This document shows positions 41,627 to 49,696 of a DNA stretch of 64,000 nt, piece by piece; positions within the stretch are counted from its first letter, which is position 1; each line of letters opens with the position of its first letter. The stretch is from an uncultured Lachnospiraceae bacterium (GTDB lineage: Bacteria > Bacillota > Clostridia > Lachnospirales > Lachnospiraceae), in the NCBI GenBank assembly GCA_910577735.1, contig CAJTOO010000002.1:31907-95906 (forward strand), given 5' to 3'. Position numbers and translations under genes: made by a program. The notes under the pieces were generated by a model. It was not told where the DNA came from. It searched no databases and saw only the letters and a list, made by a program, of their open reading frames with translations.

Positions 41627-42557
41627 GAACGACAGGAATTATAAAGCAGTGTTTTTTGACTGGGACGGGACGGCAGTGCTGTCCCGGAAGGCGCCAGTGG
41701 AGGAAGCGGTGGCGGCGATGAAACCTCTGCTGCGTCAGGGTATCAGGCTGGTGATTGTCAGCGGCACCACCATAGAAAATATAGCGGGCGGTGAGATTGA
41801 GAAATATTTCACAAAGGAGGAACTGGGGAACCTGTACTTGGGACTGGGAAGAGGGGCATTCAACTATGCCTTTCAGGACGGGAAACCCTATGTGTTTCAG
41901 GATATGCTTCCGGACGAGGCCTGCCTTGAGAAGATTCACCGGATTTGCTTTGAGATTCATATGGAATTAAAAAGGGAGTATGACTTTGATACGGACATTG
42001 TGTTCAGCAGACCTAATTATGGCAAGATAGACCTGATGCCGGAAGCCCTGCGGGGAGACAATCTGTTCATGCAGGAGAATGAACTGGAGCTGTTAAAGGA
42101 AAAGCTCTGCAGTCATGGAATGAAGAAGGGACTGAAAGGACTTATGGAACTTGCCCTGAGAATCGGCAGACAGCATGGATTAGAGGTGAAGCCCACCTGT
42201 GATGCCAAATATCTGGAAGTGGGAATCAGCAGCAAGCGTGACAATGTGGATGCCATCTTTGGAAAAATCCTCAAGGAGGAAAAGCAGGAGACAGAGGAGG
42301 CGGTCCCGGCCACAGGAAGCAGGGAACTGAGCGCCAGGGACTGTGCATTCTGGGGAGATGAGTTTGTGGGCATGGAAGAAGGTATCTTCGGCAGCGACAG
42401 CTTTATGATAACGGAGCTGACAAGGGAGGGGGATTTCTTTGATGTCTCTGAGGTGCCGGGCGAAAGGCCGGAAGGCGTCAGGCACTGCGGCGGCGGTGTG
42501 GAACGGTTTCTGGGATTCCTCACTTGGCTGGCAAAACACTTGGCTGGTGAAGCGTAA
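41613..42557 (+). CDS. HAD-superfamily phosphatase or sugar-phosphate mutase-like protein
   Basis: Encodes 314 residues from a TTG at 41613 behind AAGGAGG; an in-frame ATG at 41595 lacks a binding site. HAD motif I is FFDWDGTAV near residue 12, motif II is VIVSGTT near 45, and the late acidic motif is FWGDEFVGMEEG near 245. A cap domain lies between motif II and the end, as in Cof-type (HAD-IIB) phosphatases. GH65 genes usually travel with a beta-phosphoglucomutase of about 220 residues; this protein is longer and differently built, so it may replace or complement it. It overlaps the GH65 gene by 14 bases. Confidence 0.75.
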   Translation: MEAYKNDRNYKAVFFDWDGTAVLSRKAPVEEAVAAMKPLLRQGIRLVIVSGTTIENIAGGEIEKYFTKEELGNLYLGLGRGAFNYAFQDGKPYVFQDMLPDEACLEKIHRICFEIHMELKREYDFDTDIVFSRPNYGKIDLMPEALRGDNLFMQENELELLKEKLCSHGMKKGLKGLMELALRIGRQHGLEVKPTCDAKYLEVGISSKRDNVDAIFGKILKEEKQETEEAVPATGSRELSARDCAFWGDEFVGMEEGIFGSDSFMITELTREGDFFDVSEVPGERPEGVRHCGGGVERFLGFLTWLAKHLAGEA

Positions 42558-42564
42558 TTTGTTA

Positions 42565-42592
42565 TTGCTTTTTATTTTCTGCGTGCTATAAT
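42565..42592 (+). promoter_or_regulatory. Promoter of the tRNA pair
   Basis: The -35 box is TTGCTT (42565-42570), the spacer is 16 bases and the -10 box is TATAAT (42587-42592). The first tRNA starts ten bases after the -10 box, leaving almost no leader. Confidence 0.6.
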
Positions 42593-42601
42593 CTTTGGTA
42601 G

Positions 42602-42674
42602 GGGGATATAGCTCAGCTGGGAGAGCGATACGTTCGCAACGTATAGGTCACGAGTTCGAGTCTCGCTATCTCCA
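42602..42674 (+). tRNA. tRNA-Ala, anticodon CGC
   Basis: Length is 73 bases. The acceptor stem GGGGATA/TATCTCC pairs with one wobble, the D arm is GCTC...GAGC, and the anticodon stem ATACG/CGTAT encloses TTCGCAA, giving anticodon CGC. The T loop is TTCGAGT. One T-stem pair (A-C) is mismatched. No CCA is encoded. It reads GCG codons. Confidence 0.9.
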
Positions 42675-42678
42675 GTCT

Positions 42679-42752
42679 GGAAGCATAGCTCAGCCGGGAT
42701 GAGCGTTCGCCTCACACGCGAGAGGTCAAGGGTTCGAGCCCCTTTGCTTCCA
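42679..42752 (+). tRNA. tRNA-Val, anticodon CAC
   Basis: Length is 74 bases. The acceptor stem GGAAGCA/TGCTTCC is perfect, the D arm is GCTC...GAGC, the anticodon stem TTCGC/GCGAG (one wobble) encloses CTCACAC, giving anticodon CAC, and the T arm GGG-TTCGAGC-CCC follows. No CCA is encoded. It reads GTG codons. It lies four bases after tRNA-Ala on the same transcript. Confidence 0.9.
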
Positions 42753-42759
42753 CTGATGA

Positions 42760-42802
42760 AAGAGAAGCCTGAATGATTGATACATTCCGGCTTCTCTTTT
42801 TG
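42760..42802 (+). terminator. Terminator of the tRNA pair
   Basis: AGAGAAGCC with GGCTTCTCT, extended inward by GAATG/CATTC, is followed by TTTT. It lies eight bases after tRNA-Val. Confidence 0.9.
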
Positions 42803-42880
42803 AAGAGGAAACAGTGGGAAAAGCTTCAGAAATGGAGAACTGGGAAACCGGTGATTTGAGGTTTGGATAGGGAGGTTGTC

Positions 42881-43738
42881 ATGCACAGCAAACGAAGACA
42901 GATGTTGAAAGAATATATTCTGATAACCATTGCCGTGATTCTTATGGATATTGGCATTTATGTGTTTAAGTTTCCCAATAACTTTTCTTTTGGCGGCGTG
43001 TCCGGCCTGGCGGTTGTGGTGACACATTTCGTACCGTTTACAGCTTCCCAGATTAATCTGGCAATCAATATGCTTTTGCTGGTATTTGGCTTCATATTTC
43101 TTGGCAGGAATTTCGGTGTGAAAACGGCATATGTGACAGTACTGTCATCTGTGTTGTTAAATATTATGGAAGCGGCATTTCCCATGCATGCGCCGCTCAC
43201 CAATGAGACGATGCTGGAATTGTTTTATGCCATCGCGCTGCCGGCGTTGGCTTCGGCTATTTTGTTCTATGAAAATGCCTCTGGCGGCGGGACGGATATC
43301 ATAGCCATGGTTCTTAGGAAGTATTCTACCATGAATATTTCTTCTGCGCTTCTGGCTGTGGATGCCATCATTGTGTTTGTGGCGTATTTTGTGTTTGACA
43401 CAAGGACAGGACTCTTTTCCGTCTGTGGTCTGATGGCTAAGACGCTGTTGATTGATAAGGCGATTGAGCGTATGAAACTGAGTAAATATTTTACGATCAT
43501 TTGCAGTAAGCCGGAACCGATCTGTGATTATATCACCAACGATTTAAAGCGCAGTGCCACGGTCTATAAGGCAGAGGGCGCCTACACCCACAGGGACCGG
43601 GTGGTAATCCTGACGGTCATGGATCCCAAGCAGGCGGTATTATTGGAGCGACGTATTCAGGCCGTGGATCCGGAAGCCTTTCTCATGGTGACCAAGAGCA
43701 GTGAGATCATGGGTAAAGGATTCCGCAAATATATTTAG
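42881..43738 (+). CDS. YitT-family membrane protein (DUF161/DUF2179)
   Basis: Encodes 285 residues from the ATG at 42881 (MHSKRRQ) behind AGGGAGGTTGTC. Five to six membrane helices fill the first 200 residues (with FGGVSGLAVVVTHF and ENASGGGTDIIAMVL, hallmarks of the YitT family), and a cytoplasmic DUF2179 domain (about 215-285) ends SSEIMGKGF. The function of the family is unknown; transport has been suggested. It is a single gene between the tRNAs and a MATE gene. Confidence 0.88.
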   Translation: MHSKRRQMLKEYILITIAVILMDIGIYVFKFPNNFSFGGVSGLAVVVTHFVPFTASQINLAINMLLLVFGFIFLGRNFGVKTAYVTVLSSVLLNIMEAAFPMHAPLTNETMLELFYAIALPALASAILFYENASGGGTDIIAMVLRKYSTMNISSALLAVDAIIVFVAYFVFDTRTGLFSVCGLMAKTLLIDKAIERMKLSKYFTIICSKPEPICDYITNDLKRSATVYKAEGAYTHRDRVVILTVMDPKQAVLLERRIQAVDPEAFLMVTKSSEIMGKGFRKYI

Positions 43739-43790
43739 TAAGAACAGGATGAGGAAAACACGATTACGATAGAAAGATAAGGTCAAAAAG

Positions 43791-45149
43791 ATGGCATCAC
43801 ATATGAAGAATATGACTGAGGGAAAGCCGGCAAGATTATTGCTGACTTTTTCTCTTTCTCTGGCGGCGGGCAATATATTTCAACAATTGTATACTGTGGT
43901 GGACACCATGGTGGTGGGCAAATATCTTGGCGTCAATGCATTGGCGGCGGTGGGGGCCTCGGATTGGCTCAATTGGCTGATGCTGGGAATCATTCAGGGA
44001 TTGACCCAGGGGTTTGCCATTAAGATGGCGCAGGATTTTGGGGCCGGCAGGGAGGACGATTTAAGAAAGAGCGTGGGCAGTTCTGCCGTTCTTTCCGCCA
44101 TGTCAGCGGTTGTCCTGATGGTACTGGGGCAGTTGGCTGCCAGGCCGGTGCTGATGCTCTTGCAGACACCGGCAGAGATCATAGAGTATACCTTGCTCTA
44201 TCTGCGGATTATGTTTGCTGGTGTGCCCATTGTGATGCTTTACAATCTGTTGGCCTGCATCTTAAGGTCCCTGGGAGACAGCAGGACACCGTTAAATGCG
44301 ATGATTGTGGCATCATTGACCAATATCGTCCTGGATTATCTGTTTGTGATGGGAATGGAATGGGGGATTGCCGGTGCGGCGGCAGCTACCCTGATTGCAC
44401 AGGCCGTTTCCGGCGTATTCTGCTTCTGGCATATCCGGAAGATAAGCTTTCTTAAGATGGGGAAAACAGATTTTGCACTGCAAAGGGAACGCACGGCACA
44501 TCTCTTTGTGCTGGGGCTTCCGATGGCTTTTCAGAATGGCATCATCGCCATTGGCGGTATGATCGTGCAGTTTGTAGTGAACAGCTATGGTGTGATTTTT
44601 ATTGCAGGTTTTACGGCTACGAATAAGCTCTATGGACTGTTGGAGATTGCGGGTACTTCTTATGGATATGCGATGGTCACCTATGTGGGGCAGAATCTGG
44701 GCGCCGGTAAGATTGACAGGATAAGAAGCGGTATGCGGGCAGCCCTGCGGATTGCCCTGGGCACCTCTGTGGTCATTGCCCTGCTGATGATACTCCTGGG
44801 CAGACATATATTGGGCCTCTTTATCTCCGGTACGCCGGAAGCGGCAGAAAAGACCATGCAGATAGCCTATTTCTATCTGACGGTTATGAGTTTCAGCCTG
44901 CCTGTTTTGTATGTGCTGCATGTGACCCGTGCTGCCATTCAGGGCATGGGAAATACAGTGCTGCCCATGCTGTCCGGGGTGGCGGAGTTCGTGATGAGGA
45001 CCCTGTCGATCATTCTTCTGCCGGCACTCTTTGGACAGATTGGTATTTTCTTTGCCGAGACAGCCGCCTGGATTGGAGCAGATGCGGTGTTGATACCCAG
45101 TTATCTGGCTGTGATGAGAAAACTTATGTCCATCCGCCGTCCAGGGTGA
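43791..45149 (+). CDS. MATE-family efflux transporter
   Basis: Encodes 452 residues with twelve membrane helices. The motif FQQLYTVVDTMVVGKYLGVNALAAVG (shown in part: VDTMVVGKYLG) in helix 1-2 and LRSLGDSRTPL between helices 4 and 5 are typical of the DinF/NorM superfamily. It would export drugs or metabolites with an Na+ or H+ gradient. The start follows AAGGTCAAAAAG. Its 3' end overlaps the convergent SDR gene by 26 bases. Confidence 0.9.
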   Translation: MASHMKNMTEGKPARLLLTFSLSLAAGNIFQQLYTVVDTMVVGKYLGVNALAAVGASDWLNWLMLGIIQGLTQGFAIKMAQDFGAGREDDLRKSVGSSAVLSAMSAVVLMVLGQLAARPVLMLLQTPAEIIEYTLLYLRIMFAGVPIVMLYNLLACILRSLGDSRTPLNAMIVASLTNIVLDYLFVMGMEWGIAGAAAATLIAQAVSGVFCFWHIRKISFLKMGKTDFALQRERTAHLFVLGLPMAFQNGIIAIGGMIVQFVVNSYGVIFIAGFTATNKLYGLLEIAGTSYGYAMVTYVGQNLGAGKIDRIRSGMRAALRIALGTSVVIALLMILLGRHILGLFISGTPEAAEKTMQIAYFYLTVMSFSLPVLYVLHVTRAAIQGMGNTVLPMLSGVAEFVMRTLSIILLPALFGQIGIFFAETAAWIGADAVLIPSYLAVMRKLMSIRRPG

Positions 45150-45903
45150 TGACCTGACCGGTCAGATAATCCGGTCCGTTGACCATAGAAAGCAGCAGTT
45201 GCGCGGCTTCTTGCGGTTGACCAATACGGTCAGCGGGTATTTCTTCCCGAAGAAGCGCCATATCTTCAGCAGAGAAGCAGCGGTTCATATCGGTGTCGAT
45301 TACGCCGCAGGCTATGGCATTGACCTGGATGTTACTGGGAGCCAGTTCTTTGGCCAGGGCTCTGGTGAAAGCGTCCACGCCGCCTTTGGAGGCAGAGTAT
45401 GCCACTTCCGTGGAGGCGCCCACGCGGCCCCAGACAGATGAGATATTGATGATTTTGCCGGCATGGCGGCGAAGCATCAGGGGAATCGCCAGACGGCAGC
45501 AGTAGAATATGGAATCCAGATTCACCCGCATCACTTCCTGCCATGCCTCCACAGACATCTCATGAAGCAGGCCCACATAGGAGATGCCGGCGTTGTTGAC
45601 TAATAAAGTCAAATCTTGAATCTGAGAAAACACGCGTGTCACATCTTCCGGGTTTCCCATATCTGCAACAATGGCTCTACAAGGGATTTTATAGGTGTTT
45701 GTGAGGCTTTCTGACAGTTCTGTCAGTGTATCGCCGGAATGGCGGCAGGTAAGATACAGGTGATAGCCTGCTTTAGCCAGTTCTTCTGCGATGGCAAGGC
45801 CAATCCCTCTGGAGGCGCCGGTGACAAGGGCAATCCCCGGGGGAGTCTTTTGGCAGGCGGCAGCATGATGTTGTGTTCCGGTCATGGAAGAAGTGTGGTT
45901 CAT
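45124..45903 (-). CDS. Short-chain dehydrogenase/reductase, FabG-like
   Basis: Encodes 259 residues if translation starts at the ATG at 45903 (MNHTSSMTGTQ); a TTG at 45966 would add 21 residues of no clear identity. The NAD(P) site TGASRGIG and NNAG are present, and the catalytic Ser-Tyr-Lys set lies in INISSVWG and YSASKGG. The product resembles 3-oxoacyl-ACP reductases and sugar/alcohol dehydrogenases, but it is not in a fatty-acid gene cluster, so the substrate is open. Confidence 0.85.
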   Translation of the reverse strand: MNHTSSMTGTQHHAAACQKTPPGIALVTGASRGIGLAIAEELAKAGYHLYLTCRHSGDTLTELSESLTNTYKIPCRAIVADMGNPEDVTRVFSQIQDLTLLVNNAGISYVGLLHEMSVEAWQEVMRVNLDSIFYCCRLAIPLMLRRHAGKIINISSVWGRVGASTEVAYSASKGGVDAFTRALAKELAPSNIQVNAIACGVIDTDMNRCFSAEDMALLREEIPADRIGQPQEAAQLLLSMVNGPDYLTGQVITLDGGWT

Positions 45904-46091
45904 GTTGGGCAGTGTCCTTTCTATAAATACGCTATAATAATCTGCGTGGTTCATTCCCTTTGACAAACAATTCCTGTAAGAATTATACTATAGTTAAATA
46001 GCATTTACTATAAAATGATGGAAAAGGCGAATACTACTTTTTAGGTTACTTTTCACATTTTAGCCAAAGAAAGAGAAGACGGAGGAAAATC

Positions 46092-47006
46092 ATGTACGAT
46101 CTTATCATAATCGGTGCCGGTCCGGCAGGTTTGTCGGCGGCAGTCTATGGCAGGCGTGCGGGACTTGATCTTGTGGTGATAGAACAGACGCCCATGAGCG
46201 GCGGGCAGGTCTTAAATACTTACGAAGTGGACAATTATCTGGGCATGGCGGGGATCAGCGGTTTTGACCTTGGCACGAAGTTCCGGGAACATGCAGACAA
46301 AATGGATGCGCGTTTTGTTAAGGAAACAGTGACAGCCATCCGTGACCAGGGGCAGACCAAGGTTGTGGAGACAGTATCGGGTGCTTCCTATGAAGCCAGA
46401 GCCCTGATTCTGGCCACAGGCGCGGAACACACTCTCTTACAGGTTCCGGGGGAGCAAGAATGGAAGGGACGCGGCGTGTCTTATTGTGCGGCCTGTGACG
46501 GTGCGTTCTTTAAGGGAAGGGATGTGGCCGTGGTGGGCGGCGGTGATGTGGCCGTGGAGGATGCCATCTATCTGGCGAGAATGTGCCGCAAAGTATACTT
46601 GATTCACAGACGGGACAGTCTGCGGGCTGCTAAAATGCTTCAGGAGAAGCTTTTTGCCTGTGAGAATGTGGAGATTCTCTGGAATTGCACTGTCTCAAAG
46701 ATTTTTGGCACCGATCTGGTGGAGGGTGTGACACTATATCACAAGCAGGAGCAGCTGGAAAAGGATCTTGCGGTGGAGGGGGTGTTCATCGCTGTGGGAA
46801 TGCACCCCTGTACGGAGGCTTTTGCGGGAGTTGCCGACTGTGATGAGAAAGGGTATCTGATTGCCGGAGAGGACTGTGCGACTACTGCCTCGGGAATCTT
46901 TGCGGCGGGAGATATTCGCACCAAAGCACTCAGACAGATTGTGACGGCTGTAGCAGACGGGGCCTGTGCGGTTACTTCTGCGGAGCGGTATCTTACCGGA
47001 ATGTGA
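46092..47006 (+). CDS. trxB: Thioredoxin reductase-like flavoprotein
   Basis: Encodes 304 residues. The FAD site is GAGPAGLSAAVYGRRAG, the redox centre is C-A-A-C in SYCAACDGAFF near residues 134-137, the NAD(P)H site is VVGGGDVAVEDA and the second FAD motif is GIFAAGDIR. It would reduce thioredoxin or a relative. The NADPH-binding HRRDSLRA motif is close to the classical HRRxxxR, supporting NADPH use. The ATG follows GGAGGAAAATC. No thioredoxin gene is adjacent. Confidence 0.9.
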   Translation: MYDLIIIGAGPAGLSAAVYGRRAGLDLVVIEQTPMSGGQVLNTYEVDNYLGMAGISGFDLGTKFREHADKMDARFVKETVTAIRDQGQTKVVETVSGASYEARALILATGAEHTLLQVPGEQEWKGRGVSYCAACDGAFFKGRDVAVVGGGDVAVEDAIYLARMCRKVYLIHRRDSLRAAKMLQEKLFACENVEILWNCTVSKIFGTDLVEGVTLYHKQEQLEKDLAVEGVFIAVGMHPCTEAFAGVADCDEKGYLIAGEDCATTASGIFAAGDIRTKALRQIVTAVADGACAVTSAERYLTGM

Positions 47007-47214
47007 CGTCTGTACACAAAAATGTGACAATGCCGGGAGGAATATGTAACAACAAAACGATAGATATTTCAGAAATGTTACAAATCAGACCTGGCGGGCT
47101 TTGGCGTGTAAAATGTCATAAATACGCGTGATTTTAGGTGTAAAGTACTGGTATTTTTATGGAGTGATACAATAAATTTCAGAAAATCCATTAATTTTAT
47201 GGCAGATGATGTGG

Positions 47215-47243
47215 TTGACAAAATATACAGGTGATGCTATATT
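47215..47243 (+). promoter_or_regulatory. Promoter of the NlpC/P60 hydrolase gene
   Basis: The -35 box is TTGACA (47215-47220), the spacer is 17 bases and the -10 box is TATATT (47238-47243). It is the strongest promoter in the gap after trxB. Confidence 0.85.
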
Positions 47244-47252
47244 ATTCTCAGA

Positions 47253-47269
47253 TGTAACAATTTTGTAAC
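47253..47269 (+). promoter_or_regulatory. WalR-type binding box
   Basis: TGTAAC (47253-47258), five bases, TGTAAC (47264-47269) fits the WalR/YycF consensus TGTWAH-N5-TGTWAH exactly. The box starts about ten bases after the -10 box, around the predicted transcription start, where WalR often acts as a repressor. WalRK controls cell-wall hydrolases in Firmicutes (established knowledge). Confidence 0.7.
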
Positions 47270-47285
47270 AAATGAGGTGTTTTTT

Positions 47286-48611
47286 ATGAAGAAAAACAAC
47301 ATGAAAATAGCAGCCTGTGCCATGGCGGCAATCATAGCTTTCGGAGGAACAGGACTCGAGGCGAACGCTTCCGGTAATGTGGCAAGTGTCCTGCCTTCAG
47401 CCGGCATAGATTTCTCCATACAGGATTCGGATAAGACGACGGCGCTTTCTGCTTTGAAGGAAGAATCGGATAAGGAAATTGCGGAGAAAGAGAAAAAAGA
47501 GCAGCCATCCGGCGTTACAGTAGGCAACGCAAGAGTGGGCGGGTACGCTGATCTTGCCAGTGCGGCCAATACGATCAGCCGCAGTTCCGAGAAGAAAATT
47601 GAGGATACGATTGTTGTCAGCGAAGGATATACCAAAGACCTGAAAGCGGCGGCAGGCAGCGGACTGTCAGAAGAAGAGGAAGGCTTTAAGAATCTGGTCA
47701 TTGCCAAAGTTAACGACTATGTCAACGTGAGAGACATTCCCAGTGAGGACGGCGAGATTGTAGGTAAACTTTACAATAAATCTGTGGGAACCTTTATAGA
47801 GGAGGAAGACGGCTGGTATAAGATTAGTTCCGGTTCCGTGGAAGGTTATGTCAAAGGTGAGTTCTGTGTGACCGGAGACGATGCGGTTGATTATGCGAAA
47901 GAAGTGGGAACCCGTATTGCAACGGTTACAACCACAACTCTGAAAGTACGGGAAAAGCCCGGTTTAGAGGAGAGCGTGTTGGGTCTGGTTCCGATAGAGG
48001 ACGAACTGGTCGTGAACGAAGAGCTGGACGGCTGGGTTAAGGTTAATATCGAGGAAGGTGACGGTTACGTATCCATGGATTATGTGACGCTGTCCACCGA
48101 GTTTGTCAAAGCGGAATCAGTGGAAGAAGAGAAAGCCAGACTTGCCAAGGAAGAGGCGGCAACAAAGGCAGCGAAAGAGGCAGCTAAGAAGAAGACGGAA
48201 GAGAATAAGTCTTCGAAGAAGAGTACTACCACGGATGGCGGTAAGACTTATGCCAATCCTACAGGCAGTTCGGGTTCTGATGTGGCGCAGTTTGCATTAC
48301 AGTTTGTAGGCAATCCCTATGTGTATGGCGGTACCAGCCTGACCAATGGAGCTGACTGTTCCGGATTTGTTATGAGCGTATATAAAAACTTTGGTGTAAA
48401 TCTGCCTCGTACCTCTGGGGCAGACAGAAGCGTAGGCGCGGCAGTCAATGGTCTGGAGAATGCACAGGCCGGTGATATCGTATGCTACTCCGGTCACGTG
48501 GGAATTTATATAGGAAATGGACAGATTGTTCACGCATCCACCTCTAAGACAGGTATCATCGTGTCCAATGCGAATTACAGATCCATCCTTTCCATCAGAC
48601 GAATCTTCTAA
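47286..48611 (+). CDS. Secreted NlpC/P60 peptidoglycan endopeptidase with two SH3 domains
   Basis: Encodes 441 residues from the ATG at 47286 behind GAGGTG; a GTG nine bases upstream overlaps that site. The signal peptide (about 1-28) is likely cut after EANA. Two bacterial SH3 domains lie at about 140-200 and 210-270 (VNVRDIPSEDGEIVGK and LKVREKPG). A Lys/Ala/Glu-rich linker (about 275-325) precedes the NlpC/P60 domain with Cys358 in GADCSGFV, His in SGHVGIYIG and a polar partner in IVHAS. It should cut gamma-D-Glu-diamino-acid bonds during growth. A WalR-type box at the promoter fits that role. Confidence 0.93.
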   Translation: MKKNNMKIAACAMAAIIAFGGTGLEANASGNVASVLPSAGIDFSIQDSDKTTALSALKEESDKEIAEKEKKEQPSGVTVGNARVGGYADLASAANTISRSSEKKIEDTIVVSEGYTKDLKAAAGSGLSEEEEGFKNLVIAKVNDYVNVRDIPSEDGEIVGKLYNKSVGTFIEEEDGWYKISSGSVEGYVKGEFCVTGDDAVDYAKEVGTRIATVTTTTLKVREKPGLEESVLGLVPIEDELVVNEELDGWVKVNIEEGDGYVSMDYVTLSTEFVKAESVEEEKARLAKEEAATKAAKEAAKKKTEENKSSKKSTTTDGGKTYANPTGSSGSDVAQFALQFVGNPYVYGGTSLTNGADCSGFVMSVYKNFGVNLPRTSGADRSVGAAVNGLENAQAGDIVCYSGHVGIYIGNGQIVHASTSKTGIIVSNANYRSILSIRRIF

Positions 48612-48653
48612 AGATTGGCTGAGGTTACAGAATTGTAAATACACAACAGGAAG

Positions 48654-48690
48654 AAAGAGGCAGTCTTTTATGGGCGGCCTCTTTTGCATT
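48654..48690 (+). terminator. Terminator after the NlpC/P60 gene
   Basis: AAAGAGGC (48654-48661) pairs with GCCTCTTT (48677-48684), followed by TTGC. It lies about 40 bases after the stop codon. Confidence 0.75.
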
Positions 48691-48834
48691 ATTTTGATAT
48701 TGTCATTTTTGCTGTACTGTAAATTCTTGCTTTTCTTGCAATCTGTAATGAAAAGGCTTGCATTACAAGCTGTTTGTATATCTTGTACAAAAAAATAAGA
48801 ATGAACAGACTGGTGCAGGTATTGCCCAATATAG

Positions 48835-48905
48835 TTATACACAATAAAAAGGCGGTAATTTGGCGGGGATTGCATTTATACACTGATTTATCCACATTAT
48901 CCACA
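48835..48905. promoter_or_regulatory. Cluster of DnaA boxes
   Basis: TTATACACA (48835-48843), TTATCCACA (48888-48896) and TTATCCACA (48897-48905) match the DnaA consensus TTATNCACA; the last two are directly adjacent. Near matches (TTTATACAC near 48875, ATATACACA near 49042) surround them. The 465-base gap 48612-49076 holds a terminator, this cluster and the hpf promoter, and no gene. Confidence 0.6.
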
Positions 48906-49003
48906 CTTTTTTGACCGAAACGGTTGCAGTGGTTATGGTAACCTTTAGAACAAATGTTTTGTGTAGTTTGTAACAAAGGGAGTGATAAATGGCTGGTAAA
49001 TTG

Positions 49004-49033
49004 TTGCAATAAGAGGAGTGGATATGCTATACT
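49004..49033 (+). promoter_or_regulatory. Promoter of hpf
   Basis: The -35 box is TTGCAA (49004-49009), the spacer is 18 bases and the -10 box is TATACT (49028-49033). The start codon follows about 43 bases later, with GAAGGGGATGAGTGAC as ribosome binding region. Confidence 0.65.
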
Positions 49034-49076
49034 AAGACAAGATATACACAATAATCCAATGAAGGGGATGAGTGAC

Positions 49077-49604
49077 ATGAAATTTATTATTATTGGTAAG
49101 AACATTGAGGTAACAGAGGGATTAAGAGCAGCAGTAGAGGATAAGATCGGTAAACTGGAGAAGTTTTTTACCGAGGAGACGGAAGTGCATGTTACGCTGA
49201 GTGTTGAGAAAGACAGACAGAAGATAGAAGTAACAATCCCTGTCAAGGGCAACATCATTCGATCCGAGCAGGTCAGCAGTGACATGTATGTATCGATAGA
49301 TCTGGTGGAGGAGATCATCGAGAGGCAGCTTAAGAAATACAAGAATAAGCTGGTGGACAAGAAGCAGGGGACTTCCTATTTCCGTCAGGAGTTTATTGAG
49401 AAGGAATACATGGATGATGAGGAAGTGCAGATTATCCGTACCAAGAAGTTTGACATCAAGCCCATGTATCCGGAGGATGCATGTGTACAGATGGAACTTC
49501 TGGGACATAATTTCTTCGTCTTCTGCAATGCGGAGACTGATCAGGTGAATGTAGTGTATAAGAGAAAGGGAAATACCTACGGATTGATTGAGCCGGAAGT
49601 ATGA
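49077..49604 (+). CDS. hpf: Ribosome hibernation promoting factor, long form
   Basis: Encodes 175 residues from the ATG at 49077 (MKFIIIGKNIEVTEGL). The N-terminal S30AE/YfiA domain (about 1-100) binds the decoding region. The C-terminal domain (about 118-175, with VRTKKFDIKPMYPEDA-like IRTKKFDIKPM and ELLGHNFFVF) dimerises and pairs ribosomes into 100S particles in long-form HPF. It is monocistronic, behind its own promoter and downstream of a DnaA-box cluster. Confidence 0.95.
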   Translation: MKFIIIGKNIEVTEGLRAAVEDKIGKLEKFFTEETEVHVTLSVEKDRQKIEVTIPVKGNIIRSEQVSSDMYVSIDLVEEIIERQLKKYKNKLVDKKQGTSYFRQEFIEKEYMDDEEVQIIRTKKFDIKPMYPEDACVQMELLGHNFFVFCNAETDQVNVVYKRKGNTYGLIEPEV

Positions 49605-49625
49605 TGCAGATCTGAAAGCAAAACA

Positions 49626-49661
49626 GCGGGGAGTACTCAGAAGATACTCCCCGCATTTTCT
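49626..49661. terminator. Terminator after hpf
   Basis: GCGGGGAGTA (49626-49635) pairs perfectly with TACTCCCCGC (49645-49654), followed by ATTTTCTTG. It lies between hpf and a convergent minus-strand gene and may serve both. Confidence 0.85.
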
Positions 49662-49696
49662 TGTTCAGAACAATCAGAAAATTTCTCCGCTTATGT

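Noticed and set aside
48835..48905. Chromosomal replication origin
   Set aside because: No dnaA, dnaN or unwinding element nearby; only a box cluster can be claimed.
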